From Arthrobacter sp. (GTDB taxonomy: Bacteria > Actinomycetota > Actinomycetes > Actinomycetales > Micrococcaceae): a stretch of 64,000 bases of DNA. Every line of letters starts with the position of its first letter. Within the stretch, counting starts at the first letter, position 1. The notes under the pieces were generated by a model. That model worked only from the letters and a program-made list of their open reading frames with translations, made no database searches and was not told the DNA's origin. A program made the position numbers and the translations under genes. Below are positions 1 through 8,042 of this stretch, piece by piece. The stretch is from contig JAITLQ010000017.1 of assembly GCA_031277795.1 (NCBI GenBank), forward strand, positions 62,001 to 126,000, read 5' to 3'.

Positions 1-1
1 C

Positions 2-349
2 ACCGAGGTGCTGCGCGTGCGCGGCCTGGACTTCGTGGAGGCGTCGTTCCTCTCGGGGGCCTCGCGCCTCGCCGTGGTGCGCACGCACGTGCTGCCGCAC
101 GTGCTTGGACCCGTGCTCGCGCTGCTCGTGGTCGAGCTCGGCGCCGCAATCCTTGCGATCTCCGGCCTGGGCTTCCTCGGCTTCGGCACGCCGCCGCCGG
201 CCCCCGAATGGGGCCTGCTGGTGGCCGAGGGGCGCCAGTACCTGGCCAAGGCCTGGTGGATGAGCACCCTCCCCGGCGCGGTCATCGTCACCGTCGTCCT
301 GTCCCTGGCCGCCTGCGGCCGCGCCCTGGCGCGCCGCGGCCGCTACTGA
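2..349 (+). CDS. ABC importer permease, DppC type (3' part)
   Basis: This is the last 115 residues of an inner-membrane permease of the peptide/nickel (DppC/OppC) family; the 5' part lies outside the window. The frame is open from base 2. It shows the end of the cytoplasmic coupling loop, a membrane segment, the family motif GLGFLGFG followed by Pro residues and PEWG, and a last membrane helix before a short Arg-rich tail. The double ATPase starts 34 bases downstream, so the two are one operon. The transported molecule is probably a small sulfur compound or peptide, inferred from the downstream flavin monooxygenases. Confidence 0.88.
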   Translation, partial: TEVLRVRGLDFVEASFLSGASRLAVVRTHVLPHVLGPVLALLVVELGAAILAISGLGFLGFGTPPPAPEWGLLVAEGRQYLAKAWWMSTLPGAVIVTVVLSLAACGRALARRGRY

Positions 350-383
350 TCCGCCCCACCCCACCTCGAGCGAAGGAGAAGCC

Positions 384-2015
384 ATGAGCCACAAGGGCGA
401 CGAGGTGCTGTCCGTGCGCGGCCTGCGCGTGAGCTACGCCGGGGCGCCCGCGCTGCGCGGCATCGACCTGAGCCTGCGGCGCGGGGAGATCCTCGCGGTC
501 GTCGGCGAATCCGGCTCCGGCAAGTCCACCCTGACGCGCGCACTGCTCGGGCTGCTGCCGGCCTCGGCCCACTCGGACGGGAGCATCGTCCTGGCCGGCA
601 TCGAGGTCACGGCCCGCACCGCCCCCGGGCTGCGCGGCGGCACGGTCTCCCTCGTCCCGCAGGATCCGGGCGCCTCGCTGGATCCCGTGCGCAGCATCGG
701 GTCCCAGCTGCGCGAGACCCTGCGCCTCGGCCCCGGTGCCCGCCGCGCGTCCCGCGCCGAGCTGGGCGCCCGGGCCGCCGAGCTCCTGGCCTCGGTGGGC
801 ATTGATCGCCCCGAGGAACGCCTGCGCCAGTACCCCCACGAGCTCTCCGGCGGGCAGAAACAACGCGTCCTCATCGCCCTGGCGTTTAGCCGCCACCCCG
901 AGGTGCTCGTCGCGGACGAGCCCACGAGCGCGCTCGACGTCACCGTGCAGCGCACCGTCCTGGAGACCTTCACCCGGGTGGCGAGGGAGCAGGGCAGCGC
1001 CGTCGTCTTCATCACGCACGACATCGCCGTCGCGACCGACCTGGCCGATCGCGTCCTCGTCCTGCGCCACGGCGAGGTGATCGAGACCGACACGGTGCCC
1101 CGGCTCGCCGCGGGCGCCGCCTCCGAGTACACACGCACCCTGCTGGCCGAGGTGCTGTTCGCCGGTGCCGGCGTCGGCTCGGGATGCAAGGACGACGCCG
1201 CGTCCACCGGCACCGGACACGCGCCCGCCGAGCCGCCGGCGCTGCGGCTGAGCGGTGTGAGCAAGCGCTTCGGGCACGGAGCGGCCGCGCGCACCGTGCT
1301 GCACGACGTCGACCTCACCCTGCCGCGTGGGCGCACCCTGGCGCTGGTGGGCGAGTCGGGTTCCGGCAAGTCCACCACCGCGCGGATCGCGATGCTGCTC
1401 AGCGCGCCAGACGTCGGCACCGTCGAGATCCACGGGCGCGACGTCACGGGTGCCTCCGGCGCGCTGCGCCGCGAGACGTGGCGTTCGCTGCAGCTGGTGC
1501 ACCAGAACCCCGACCGCTCCCTCGACCCCCGCTGGTCCGTGGAGCGGATCGTGGCCGAGCCCCTGCGCTACGGTGCGGCGACGGGTGCGCCAGAGCGTGC
1601 CGCCGCCGTCGGGCGCGCCCTCGAGAGCGTGAAGCTCGCCGACCGGCTGCGCCACGCGCTGCCCGGCGAGCTCAGCGGTGGGCAGCGCCAGCGCGTCGCC
1701 ATCGCCCGGGCGCTGGCCGTCGGCGCCACCACCCTCGTGCTCGACGAGGCGCTCTCGGCGCTCGACGTCGTCACGCAGAATCACGTCCTCGACCTTCTGG
1801 CGGAGCTCCAAGCCGAGCACCGCCTGAGCTACCTGTTCATCTCTCACGACCTGGCCGTCGTCGAGCGCTTCAGCGACGCGACCGCGGTCCTGGCCGGCGG
1901 GCGGGTCGTCGAGGCAGGGCCGACGGCCCGGCTCTTCGCCGACCCGCGGGCCGACGCCACCCGTGCCCTCCTCGATGCTCGCCCCGGCACGCGGCTGCGT
2001 GAGCTCGTCGCCTAG
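384..2015 (+). CDS. Double ATPase of peptide/nickel-type ABC importer
   Basis: A 543-residue fusion of the DppD-like and DppF-like ATPases that energise uptake through the DppB/C permeases. Half 1 (about residues 5-260) has Walker A GESGSGKST, signature LSGGQKQR and Walker B DEPTSALD. Half 2 (about 285-535) has GESGSGKST, LSGGQRQR and DEALSALD. The second Walker B differs from the usual DEPTSALD but keeps the catalytic Glu, so it is probably active. The start is the ATG after GAAGGAGAAG. It lies between the permease and the lipoprotein receptor gene. Confidence 0.93.
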   Translation: MSHKGDEVLSVRGLRVSYAGAPALRGIDLSLRRGEILAVVGESGSGKSTLTRALLGLLPASAHSDGSIVLAGIEVTARTAPGLRGGTVSLVPQDPGASLDPVRSIGSQLRETLRLGPGARRASRAELGARAAELLASVGIDRPEERLRQYPHELSGGQKQRVLIALAFSRHPEVLVADEPTSALDVTVQRTVLETFTRVAREQGSAVVFITHDIAVATDLADRVLVLRHGEVIETDTVPRLAAGAASEYTRTLLAEVLFAGAGVGSGCKDDAASTGTGHAPAEPPALRLSGVSKRFGHGAAARTVLHDVDLTLPRGRTLALVGESGSGKSTTARIAMLLSAPDVGTVEIHGRDVTGASGALRRETWRSLQLVHQNPDRSLDPRWSVERIVAEPLRYGAATGAPERAAAVGRALESVKLADRLRHALPGELSGGQRQRVAIARALAVGATTLVLDEALSALDVVTQNHVLDLLAELQAEHRLSYLFISHDLAVVERFSDATAVLAGGRVVEAGPTARLFADPRADATRALLDARPGTRLRELVA

Positions 2016-2060
2016 CCGCCTGCCCCACGTTCTCCGCCACTCACCCAAAGGAAAAGCACT

Positions 2061-3701
2061 ATGTTCTCCCGTCCCTCCGCTCGACGCGGCCGCACCGCTT
2101 TCGCCGCGCTCGCCCTCGCCGGGGCCCTCGGCCTCTCCGCCTGCGGCGGCTCGGCGCAGTCGGCGTCCCCCGCCTCCGGCTCCTCCGCAACCGGCGACCC
2201 GGTCAAGGGCGGTGACCTCGTCTTTGCCGAGGTCACGCCGATCAACCAGTGGCAGACGCAGAACGCGCGCTTCTACGAGAAGGCCAACGTCCTCAATTCG
2301 GTCCTGGATCGGCTGACGTACTTCGACCCGGAGAAGAAGGAGCTCGTCGGATGGATCGCCGAGGGCTTTGAGGCCAACGACGCGCAGACCCGGTTCACGT
2401 TCACCATCCGTGACGGGGTCACCTTCAGCGACGGGACGGCGCTGGACGCGGCCGCCGTCAAGGCCAACCTCGACGCGCTCGGCGAGGGCATCGCTTCGGC
2501 GCAGATCCAGCCGAACGTCGATTTCGGGGCCTACAAATCCTCCAAGGTCAGCGGCAACAAGGTCATCGTGACGCTCTCACGTCCCGACGCGAACTTCCTG
2601 CGCTCCACCTCCTCCGTGGCCGCCGGCCTGGTCTCGCCGGCCACGCTGAAGGGCGACAACGCCGCCCAGAACGACATCTCCAAGATCGTGGGGTCCGGGC
2701 CCTTCGTCTACGCCTCGCAGGTGCCGGATCAGGAGGTGAAGTTCACCTCCCGCGACGACTACGCGTGGGCGCCCGAGACCGCCGCCAACCAGGGCGCGGC
2801 CTACCTCGATTCCCTCACGATTCGTTACCTCCCCGAGGTCGGCAACCGCGCGGGCGCGGTGCAGACGGGCCAGGTCGACCTGGCCCGCGGCCTGCAGCCG
2901 GTGGACGAGGAAGCCGTCTCCGGCTCCGGCAACCAGGTACTGGCCGTGCCAGGGCTGGACCTCACCGCCAACATGGCCGCCCTGCGTGTGGGCTCCGGCC
3001 AGCTCGCTGACGTCAAGGTCCGCCAGGCGCTGGGCAAGGCCATCGACCGCCAGAGCATCAAGGACACCGTGCTCTCCGACAGCTACACCGTCGCCGCGTC
3101 GATCCTGAACCACGGCGCCCCCGGCTTCGTTGACCTCTCCAGCGACCTGGCCTACGACCCCGAGGGTGCCAAAGCGCTCCTGGAGGAGGCCGGCTGGAAG
3201 GTCGGCTCGGACGGGATCCGCGAGAAGGATGGCAAGAAGCTGGAGATCACCGTGACCTCCTCGAATAATTCCGTGGTCATCAAGCCCGCCTTCGAACTGA
3301 TCGAGCAGCAGTGGGCGCAGGTGGGTATCAAGCTCGTCAACCGCGCCGCGGACAACACGTTCCTCGCGACCGCACTGACCGACCCGAAGGTCGAGATCTT
3401 CGGGACGCGTCAGTTCGCCTACGGCGGCCTCGGTCCGGTGTTTGGCCCGGAGACCAACACGCAGACCCTGCACACCGACGCCGAGCGCGACGCTCTGTAC
3501 ACGAAGGAGCAGGCCGCGAGCACCACGCAGGAGCACGTGAAGCTGGTGGGGGAGGAGCAGCGCAAGCTCGTGGTGGACGACGCCGCGATCCTGCCGCTGT
3601 GGGACGAGGTGCAGGTCTATGGCGCGCACGCCGGCGTGCACGTCGACTTCACGACAGGCACCGCTCCCATCTTCCAGGGCGCCTGGAAGTCCGAGTCGTG
3701 A
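2061..3701 (+). CDS. Solute-binding lipoprotein, family 5 (DppA/OppA type)
   Basis: A 546-residue receptor for the upstream importer. Residues 1-28 form a lipoprotein signal peptide with lipobox LSAC. The mature part follows the SBP_bac_5 plan: an early segment naming the bound complex (residues about 70-110), the FTIRDGVTFSDGT motif near 115, and a C-terminal lobe ending with a Trp-rich segment. An AAAGGAAAA ribosome-binding site precedes the ATG. The stop overlaps the GTG start of the monooxygenase gene, so transport and oxidation are translationally coupled. The ligand cannot be read from sequence; a sulfonate, sulfone or thioether is suggested by the neighbours. Confidence 0.9.
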   Translation: MFSRPSARRGRTAFAALALAGALGLSACGGSAQSASPASGSSATGDPVKGGDLVFAEVTPINQWQTQNARFYEKANVLNSVLDRLTYFDPEKKELVGWIAEGFEANDAQTRFTFTIRDGVTFSDGTALDAAAVKANLDALGEGIASAQIQPNVDFGAYKSSKVSGNKVIVTLSRPDANFLRSTSSVAAGLVSPATLKGDNAAQNDISKIVGSGPFVYASQVPDQEVKFTSRDDYAWAPETAANQGAAYLDSLTIRYLPEVGNRAGAVQTGQVDLARGLQPVDEEAVSGSGNQVLAVPGLDLTANMAALRVGSGQLADVKVRQALGKAIDRQSIKDTVLSDSYTVAASILNHGAPGFVDLSSDLAYDPEGAKALLEEAGWKVGSDGIREKDGKKLEITVTSSNNSVVIKPAFELIEQQWAQVGIKLVNRAADNTFLATALTDPKVEIFGTRQFAYGGLGPVFGPETNTQTLHTDAERDALYTKEQAASTTQEHVKLVGEEQRKLVVDDAAILPLWDEVQVYGAHAGVHVDFTTGTAPIFQGAWKSES

Positions 3702-5119
3702 GCGCCGCCCGCAAGCGCCTGCTCCTCGGCGCGTTCCTCATGAACACACCCAGCCACATCCTGGGCGGGGGGTGGCGTCACCCCGACGCCCAGCAGCTGC
3801 GCTACAACGAGCTCTCGCTCTGGACTGATCTGGCCAAGCGCCTCGAGGAGGCGGCCTTCGACACCCTCTTCCTCGCCGATGTGGTGGGCGTCTACGGCGA
3901 TCACGACGGCGGGTGGGCCTCTCACGTGCGCCGCGGCCTGCAGGTGCCCAGCAACGACCCGCTGGTGCTGGCCTCGGCCCTGGCCGCGGTGACGGACAAA
4001 CTCGGGCTGGCCTTCACCTCCTCCGTGGTGCAGGCACATCCCTTCCAGTTCGCCAGGCAGCTCTCCACGCTGGATCACCTCACGAACGGCCGGGTGGGGT
4101 GGAACATCGTCACCTCCGTGCTGGAGAACGCGCACCGCAACTTCGGTGCCACCTCCCTCGTGGCGCACGACGATCGCTACGAATGGGCCGAGGAATACGT
4201 GGATGTGGCCTACCGGCTCTGGGAAGGCTCCTGGGACCGCGACGCCGTGCTCGCGGACAAGGCCGGCGACTTCGCCGACCCGGCCAAGGTGAACAAGATC
4301 GGCTTCGAGGGGCATACCTACAAGGTCGACGGGCCGCACCTGGTGACGCCGAGCCCGCAGGGCACGCCGTACCTGTTCCAGGCCGGGTCCTCGGATCGGG
4401 GCCGGCGCTTCGCGGCCAAGCACGCCGAAGCGACCTTTCTCTTCGCCCCGCATCCCGAGTATGTGGCCAAGCAGGTGGCTTCGCTGCGGGCTCTCGAAGC
4501 CGAGGCCGGGCGCACGCGGGGCTCCGTCAAGGTCTTCGCCGGGCTGCACGTGCTGGTCGGCTCGACCGAGGCCGAGGTCTCCCGCAAGCTCGACGAGTTC
4601 GAGGAGTACCTGGACCTGGATGCCATCGTGGCGCACATCGGCGGCGGCATCGGCGTGGATCTCGGCGGGCTGCCGCTGGATGCCACGCTGGCCGATGTGG
4701 AGACGGAGGGCGCCCGCGGCGTCCTCGAGGCGCTCTTTGCCGCCGTGCCGAACGGCAACCCCACGATTGCGGATGTGGCCCGCTACCGGGCGCGCGGCCA
4801 GCTCGTGGCCGGCACGCCCGAGTCGGTCGCCGACGAGCTGGAGCGCTGGCAGGATGCCGGCACCGACGGCATCAACCTCATCAACTTCCGGCTCCCCGGC
4901 ACGTACATCGACTTCATCGAGGGCGCCCTGCCCGAGCTGCGTCGCCGAGGACTGGCGCAGTCCTCTTACGGCGAGGGCGCCACGCTGCGAGAGCGGCTGG
5001 GCGACACCGTCGGCGATGGGCAGATCGCCGCCGATCACCCCGCGGCCCGCCACCGGGGCGCGTTCTCGCACCTCTCCGCCGCCGCCACCAACCTCCAGAA
5101 GCAAGGACACCGAGCATGA
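3698..5119 (+). CDS. LLM-class flavin monooxygenase, NtaA/SnaA/DszA family
   Basis: A 473-residue cytoplasmic FMNH2-dependent monooxygenase of the luciferase-like class. The family includes nitrilotriacetate and dibenzothiophene-sulfone monooxygenases and needs reduced flavin from a separate reductase. Diagnostic stretches are the N-terminal WRHPDAQ, the LASALAAVTDKLGLAFTSS region (about residues 95-113), DHLTNGRVGWNIVTS (about 125-140) and QAGSSDRGR (about 225). The start is the GTG overlapping the receptor's stop (GTGA), which places the conserved N-terminus correctly. No flavin reductase gene lies in this operon; it must be supplied from elsewhere. Confidence 0.92.
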   Translation: MSAARKRLLLGAFLMNTPSHILGGGWRHPDAQQLRYNELSLWTDLAKRLEEAAFDTLFLADVVGVYGDHDGGWASHVRRGLQVPSNDPLVLASALAAVTDKLGLAFTSSVVQAHPFQFARQLSTLDHLTNGRVGWNIVTSVLENAHRNFGATSLVAHDDRYEWAEEYVDVAYRLWEGSWDRDAVLADKAGDFADPAKVNKIGFEGHTYKVDGPHLVTPSPQGTPYLFQAGSSDRGRRFAAKHAEATFLFAPHPEYVAKQVASLRALEAEAGRTRGSVKVFAGLHVLVGSTEAEVSRKLDEFEEYLDLDAIVAHIGGGIGVDLGGLPLDATLADVETEGARGVLEALFAAVPNGNPTIADVARYRARGQLVAGTPESVADELERWQDAGTDGINLINFRLPGTYIDFIEGALPELRRRGLAQSSYGEGATLRERLGDTVGDGQIAADHPAARHRGAFSHLSAAATNLQKQGHRA

Positions 5120-6390
5120 GCACCGCCACCTCCGCGCCCGCCGTCGTCGCGAGCGACGCGCCCCCGTCTTACGAGGCGCTCGCCGAACGCTTTGCCCCGC
5201 TGTTTGAGCGCATCGCCGAGGGCGCGCTTCAGCGCGACTTGCGGCGCGAGCTGCCCTTCGAGGCGGTCGCCGAGCTCGATGCCGCAGGCTTCGGGGCGCT
5301 GCGCGTGCCCCGCGAGCACGGGGGCGAGGGAATCTCCATCGAGACCCTCGCGCTGCTGCTCGCGGACCTCGCCGCGGCGGACTCCAACGTGGCGCATCTG
5401 TACCGCTCGCACCTGGGCTTCCTGGAGACGTTGCGCTTCCAGCGACCCGAGCTGCAGGACTACTGGTACCCGCGCGTCCTCGCTGGGCAGACGGTAGGCA
5501 ACGCGTCCACCGAGCGCGGCGGCAACGCGCTCGGCAGCCTCAACACGGTGCTCAGCCGCGACGCGTCGGGGTGGAGCATCTCGGGGACCAAGTACTACGC
5601 GACCGGGTCCATCTTTAGCGACTTCACGCGCGTCTCCGCCGCGCTCGAGGACGGGCCTGGCCGGCGCTTCGCCGTGGTCCCGACCGACGCCGAGGGCGTC
5701 ACGCTCGAGGATGATTGGGACGGCTTTGGGCAGAAACTCACGGGCACCGGCACGGCCGTGTTCGAGTCCGTGCGCGTTGAGGAAGAGTGGCTCTTCGACC
5801 GCGTGGCCGGCTCGCCCGAGGCGACGCACGAGGCGGCGTTCTTCCAGCTGGTGCTGCTGGCCGTGCTGGCCGGCATCGCGGAGGCGGCCCTGCGCGACGC
5901 CTCCACCACGGTCGCCGGGCGCGCCCGCACGTTCAACACGGGCTCGGGGCTGCCCTTCCGCGACGACCCGTTCATCCAGGCGGCGGTCGGCAAGCTCGCG
6001 GCCAAGGCCTTTGCGGCGCGCTCGTCGGTCCGCGAGGCCGCCCGGGTCCTGGATCAGGGGCTCGACGCCGCGGCGGCGGCCGGGGCGCTCTCGCCGGACT
6101 TCGCGGGGGAGGCGCCGCGAGAGCTCTTTCTCGGTGAGCTGGCCGTGGAGAAGGCGCAGGTGATCGTTCCCGAGCTGGCGCTCGCGGCGGCCCAGGGCCT
6201 CTTCGAAACCGTTGGGGCCTCGGCGACGAGCACCAAGAAGGGCCTGGACCGGCATTGGCGCAACGCCCAGACCGTGGCCACGCACAACCCCATCGCGTTC
6301 CGGGCGCGCTCCATCGGCGACTTCCACATCAATGGGACGCTGCCGGAGGGCCTGAACGCGATCGGCGATGCGGTGAAGCAGAAGCGCTAG
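5116..6390 (+). CDS. SfnB/DszC-type acyl-CoA dehydrogenase-fold monooxygenase
   Basis: A 424-residue flavoenzyme with the acyl-CoA dehydrogenase fold. SfnB/DszC relatives use reduced flavin and oxygen to oxidise sulfur compounds. Visible are the N-terminal helical domain, the middle domain around NASTERGGNALG (about residue 135) and EDDWDGFGQKLTGTGTA (about 200-215), and the C-terminal helical domain ending with RHWRNAQTVATHNP, a known signature of this subfamily. The start overlaps the previous stop (ATGA). The protein at 29539-30828 is a close paralogue. Two two-component-type monooxygenases behind one transporter suggest stepwise oxidation of one imported compound. Confidence 0.9.
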   Translation: MSTATSAPAVVASDAPPSYEALAERFAPLFERIAEGALQRDLRRELPFEAVAELDAAGFGALRVPREHGGEGISIETLALLLADLAAADSNVAHLYRSHLGFLETLRFQRPELQDYWYPRVLAGQTVGNASTERGGNALGSLNTVLSRDASGWSISGTKYYATGSIFSDFTRVSAALEDGPGRRFAVVPTDAEGVTLEDDWDGFGQKLTGTGTAVFESVRVEEEWLFDRVAGSPEATHEAAFFQLVLLAVLAGIAEAALRDASTTVAGRARTFNTGSGLPFRDDPFIQAAVGKLAAKAFAARSSVREAARVLDQGLDAAAAAGALSPDFAGEAPRELFLGELAVEKAQVIVPELALAAAQGLFETVGASATSTKKGLDRHWRNAQTVATHNPIAFRARSIGDFHINGTLPEGLNAIGDAVKQKR

Positions 6391-6409
6391 CCGCGCAGAA
6401 CCAAGCGGT

Positions 6410-6447
6410 GGCCCGCGGCGCATCCTCATCGGGGTGGGCCGCGGGCC
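6410..6447. terminator. Hairpin terminator after the monooxygenase operon
   Basis: Perfect 10-bp arms GGCCCGCGGC and GCCGCGGGCC with an 18-base loop, 20 bases after the monooxygenase stop. It has no T-tract, as is common in GC-rich actinobacteria. It lies between convergent genes, so it may serve both. Confidence 0.6.
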
Positions 6448-6517
6448 TCATTCTGGGCGCGTGGGGTCGCCTACGCGCCCGCCGGGCACTGGCAGGCGAG
6501 GGACCGTGGAGCGGTGC

Positions 6518-7420
6518 TTACGCGCCCGCCGGGCCCGGGGTCGCGGAGAAACGTGCCGTCGAGGTGTCGCCGGCTCGCGAGAGCAGCAGCGCGGCGCCGC
6601 CGAGGAGCAGTACGGCGATCAGCCGGCCGGGGTCCAACCCCAGCGGCGCGAGCGCCTGGGTCATGGCCGGGACCGTCAAGGACACCGCGAGCCCGATCAG
6701 CTGTGTGTAGGTCAGGGCGAGGGCCACGACGACGCTGCCGATCACCGTTGCGGCCAGTACCGATCGCCCGGAGAGCAACGCGGCGAGACCGGCGTAGAGG
6801 AAGCCCCACACGACGCCTGAGACGATCAGGCCGAGAAGGGTCGAGCCCCATGCCGTGGCGGCCTCCCCGCTCAGCTGCCACGGGAGCAGCCCGATGAGCG
6901 CCGGGGGGAGGGCGAGGGTGACGCCGGCGGCCAGTCCGGACGCCGCCGGGGAAAGCACGCGGCCCCAGAGCGGGGCGAGGATGCCGAGGGCGATGAACGC
7001 CTGGATGAGGGCGCCCGGCAGCGACTGGAGCGCGAGGGTGAGTCCGGAGGCTGCGGCGGTGGCCACCCCGGCCGAGTCGCTCCACGAAGACACCCCGGAC
7101 TGCGCAAAGATCAGCACCAAGGCGAGGACCGCCGCGCCGGCGACGAGCGCGAGGATGCGTCCGGACCCAACGGCAGGCCGCGCCGTCGGGCGGCCCGCCG
7201 GGCGTGGGACGAACCACGCCAGCAGCGCGGCCAACAGCAGCGGAAGAGCGCCGAAGACAGACGCGATCGCGAGGAACAGCCATGGCGGCGTCGTGCCCAC
7301 GAACTGCTGGAGAACGGAGCCAAGGGGCCGCTCGAGTGCGATGGCGAGAGCCACTCCACCGGCGATGAAGAGGAACATCCGCAACCACAGCTCGGCGGAT
7401 CCCGATCGTTTCGTGTTCAT
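6518..7420 (-). CDS. Predicted multi-pass membrane protein, unknown family
   Basis: A 300-residue integral membrane protein with about nine hydrophobic segments spread over its length and a short polar C-terminal tail; I do not recognise the family. The start is the ATG at 7420 (MNTKRS), chosen because a good GAGGGGAA ribosome-binding site precedes it; an upstream in-frame start would add 15 residues. It is transcribed alone and converges with the monooxygenase operon. Nothing in the sequence shows what it transports or binds. Confidence 0.75.
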   Translation of the reverse strand: MNTKRSGSAELWLRMFLFIAGGVALAIALERPLGSVLQQFVGTTPPWLFLAIASVFGALPLLLAALLAWFVPRPAGRPTARPAVGSGRILALVAGAAVLALVLIFAQSGVSSWSDSAGVATAAASGLTLALQSLPGALIQAFIALGILAPLWGRVLSPAASGLAAGVTLALPPALIGLLPWQLSGEAATAWGSTLLGLIVSGVVWGFLYAGLAALLSGRSVLAATVIGSVVVALALTYTQLIGLAVSLTVPAMTQALAPLGLDPGRLIAVLLLGGAALLLSRAGDTSTARFSATPGPAGA

Positions 7421-7470
7421 GGCGTTCCCCTCGGTTCTTGGTGGTGATCGCGGGAGTCGTGTCACCCAGG

Positions 7471-7785
7471 CTAGGTGGGCGGGCCCGCGAGGTATAGGCG
7501 GGGTGGGCTTCGTTGTGGCTTTGTGAGACGGCGGCCGTCCAGGGGCTCAAGCTCGGAACCGCCGGTCAGCTTGCCTCGATACGTGGTCACGGAGCCGTGG
7601 CAGGACGGCACGACCTTGCCGTTGCCACCCGTGACCACCAGGGCGTTGGCGGGATCCACAGAGACGAGTGTGAGGCCGGTGGCGGCGGCTGCCGTCGCGA
7701 ATCCGAGGGGGACGCGTCGCATGAGTTCGTCGATGGCGAGACCATTCGTCGAGGTGCGAGCCGGTTCTCGCGCATGATCGACGTC
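7471..7785 (-). pseudogene. Frameshifted gene relic behind a decayed riboswitch
   Basis: An ATG at 7785 follows GGGAG and begins MTSIMRENRLA, but the coding-like stretch that follows (RTSTNGLAIDELMRR, then about 60 ordinary-looking residues ending LDGRRLTK) is in another frame, with a shift near 7740. The combined product would be about 90 residues. I do not recognise the family. It lies directly downstream of a damaged S-box aptamer on the same strand, so this was probably a SAM-regulated sulfur gene that decayed. It could also be noncoding. Confidence 0.4.
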
Positions 7786-7924
7786 ATGGGTGTTACTCCC
7801 GAGGGTGGAAATACCTCCCGGTCTGGACGGCTTCGCGGTGCGACTTCCGCGCGGGGACGGGGACGTCGCACGTTGTGTGACGTGGGTAGTTAAACCGGTC
7901 CCGGCGCCCCGCTAGACCGAGAGC

Positions 7925-8017
7925 CCCTCGCTGCGCACGCCGTCGCGGAGCCAGGTCTCTCAGGTGCTCTGGATGGGCACCCCTCTGTGGAACTCGTGGG
8001 GGACTGGCCGCACCAAG
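7925..8017 (-). promoter_or_regulatory. Degenerate S-box (SAM) riboswitch and promoter, relic
   Basis: Reading on the minus strand, this segment shares with the acs leader (29105-29180) a TTGGTGCG(G/A)CCAGTCCCC block, an AGAGGGGT(G/A)CCCATCC block and the aptamer core AGAG-5N-TGAGAGACCTGGCTCCGCGACG. The helix after the kink turn is still possible (GCAC with GTGC), but the invariant GCAACC has become GCAGCG. The downstream GGTGCT-like strand and the closing GATGG are not found. I read it as a decayed duplicate of the acs leader. Confidence 0.55.
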
Positions 8018-8042
8018 CCGTGAGTCAGCGCATTGCGGCGTC

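Noticed and set aside
1601-1780. Second Walker B of the ATPase reads DEALSALD, possibly inactive
   Set aside because: The catalytic Glu and the rest of the motif are kept; Pro to Ala and Thr to Leu changes do not predict loss of function.
288-2048. A long minus-strand open frame across the double ATPase, and similar long antisense frames throughout
   Set aside because: High GC makes antisense frames open. Their translations are low-complexity Arg/Gly/Ala/Pro and match no family, while the opposite strand has clear motifs.
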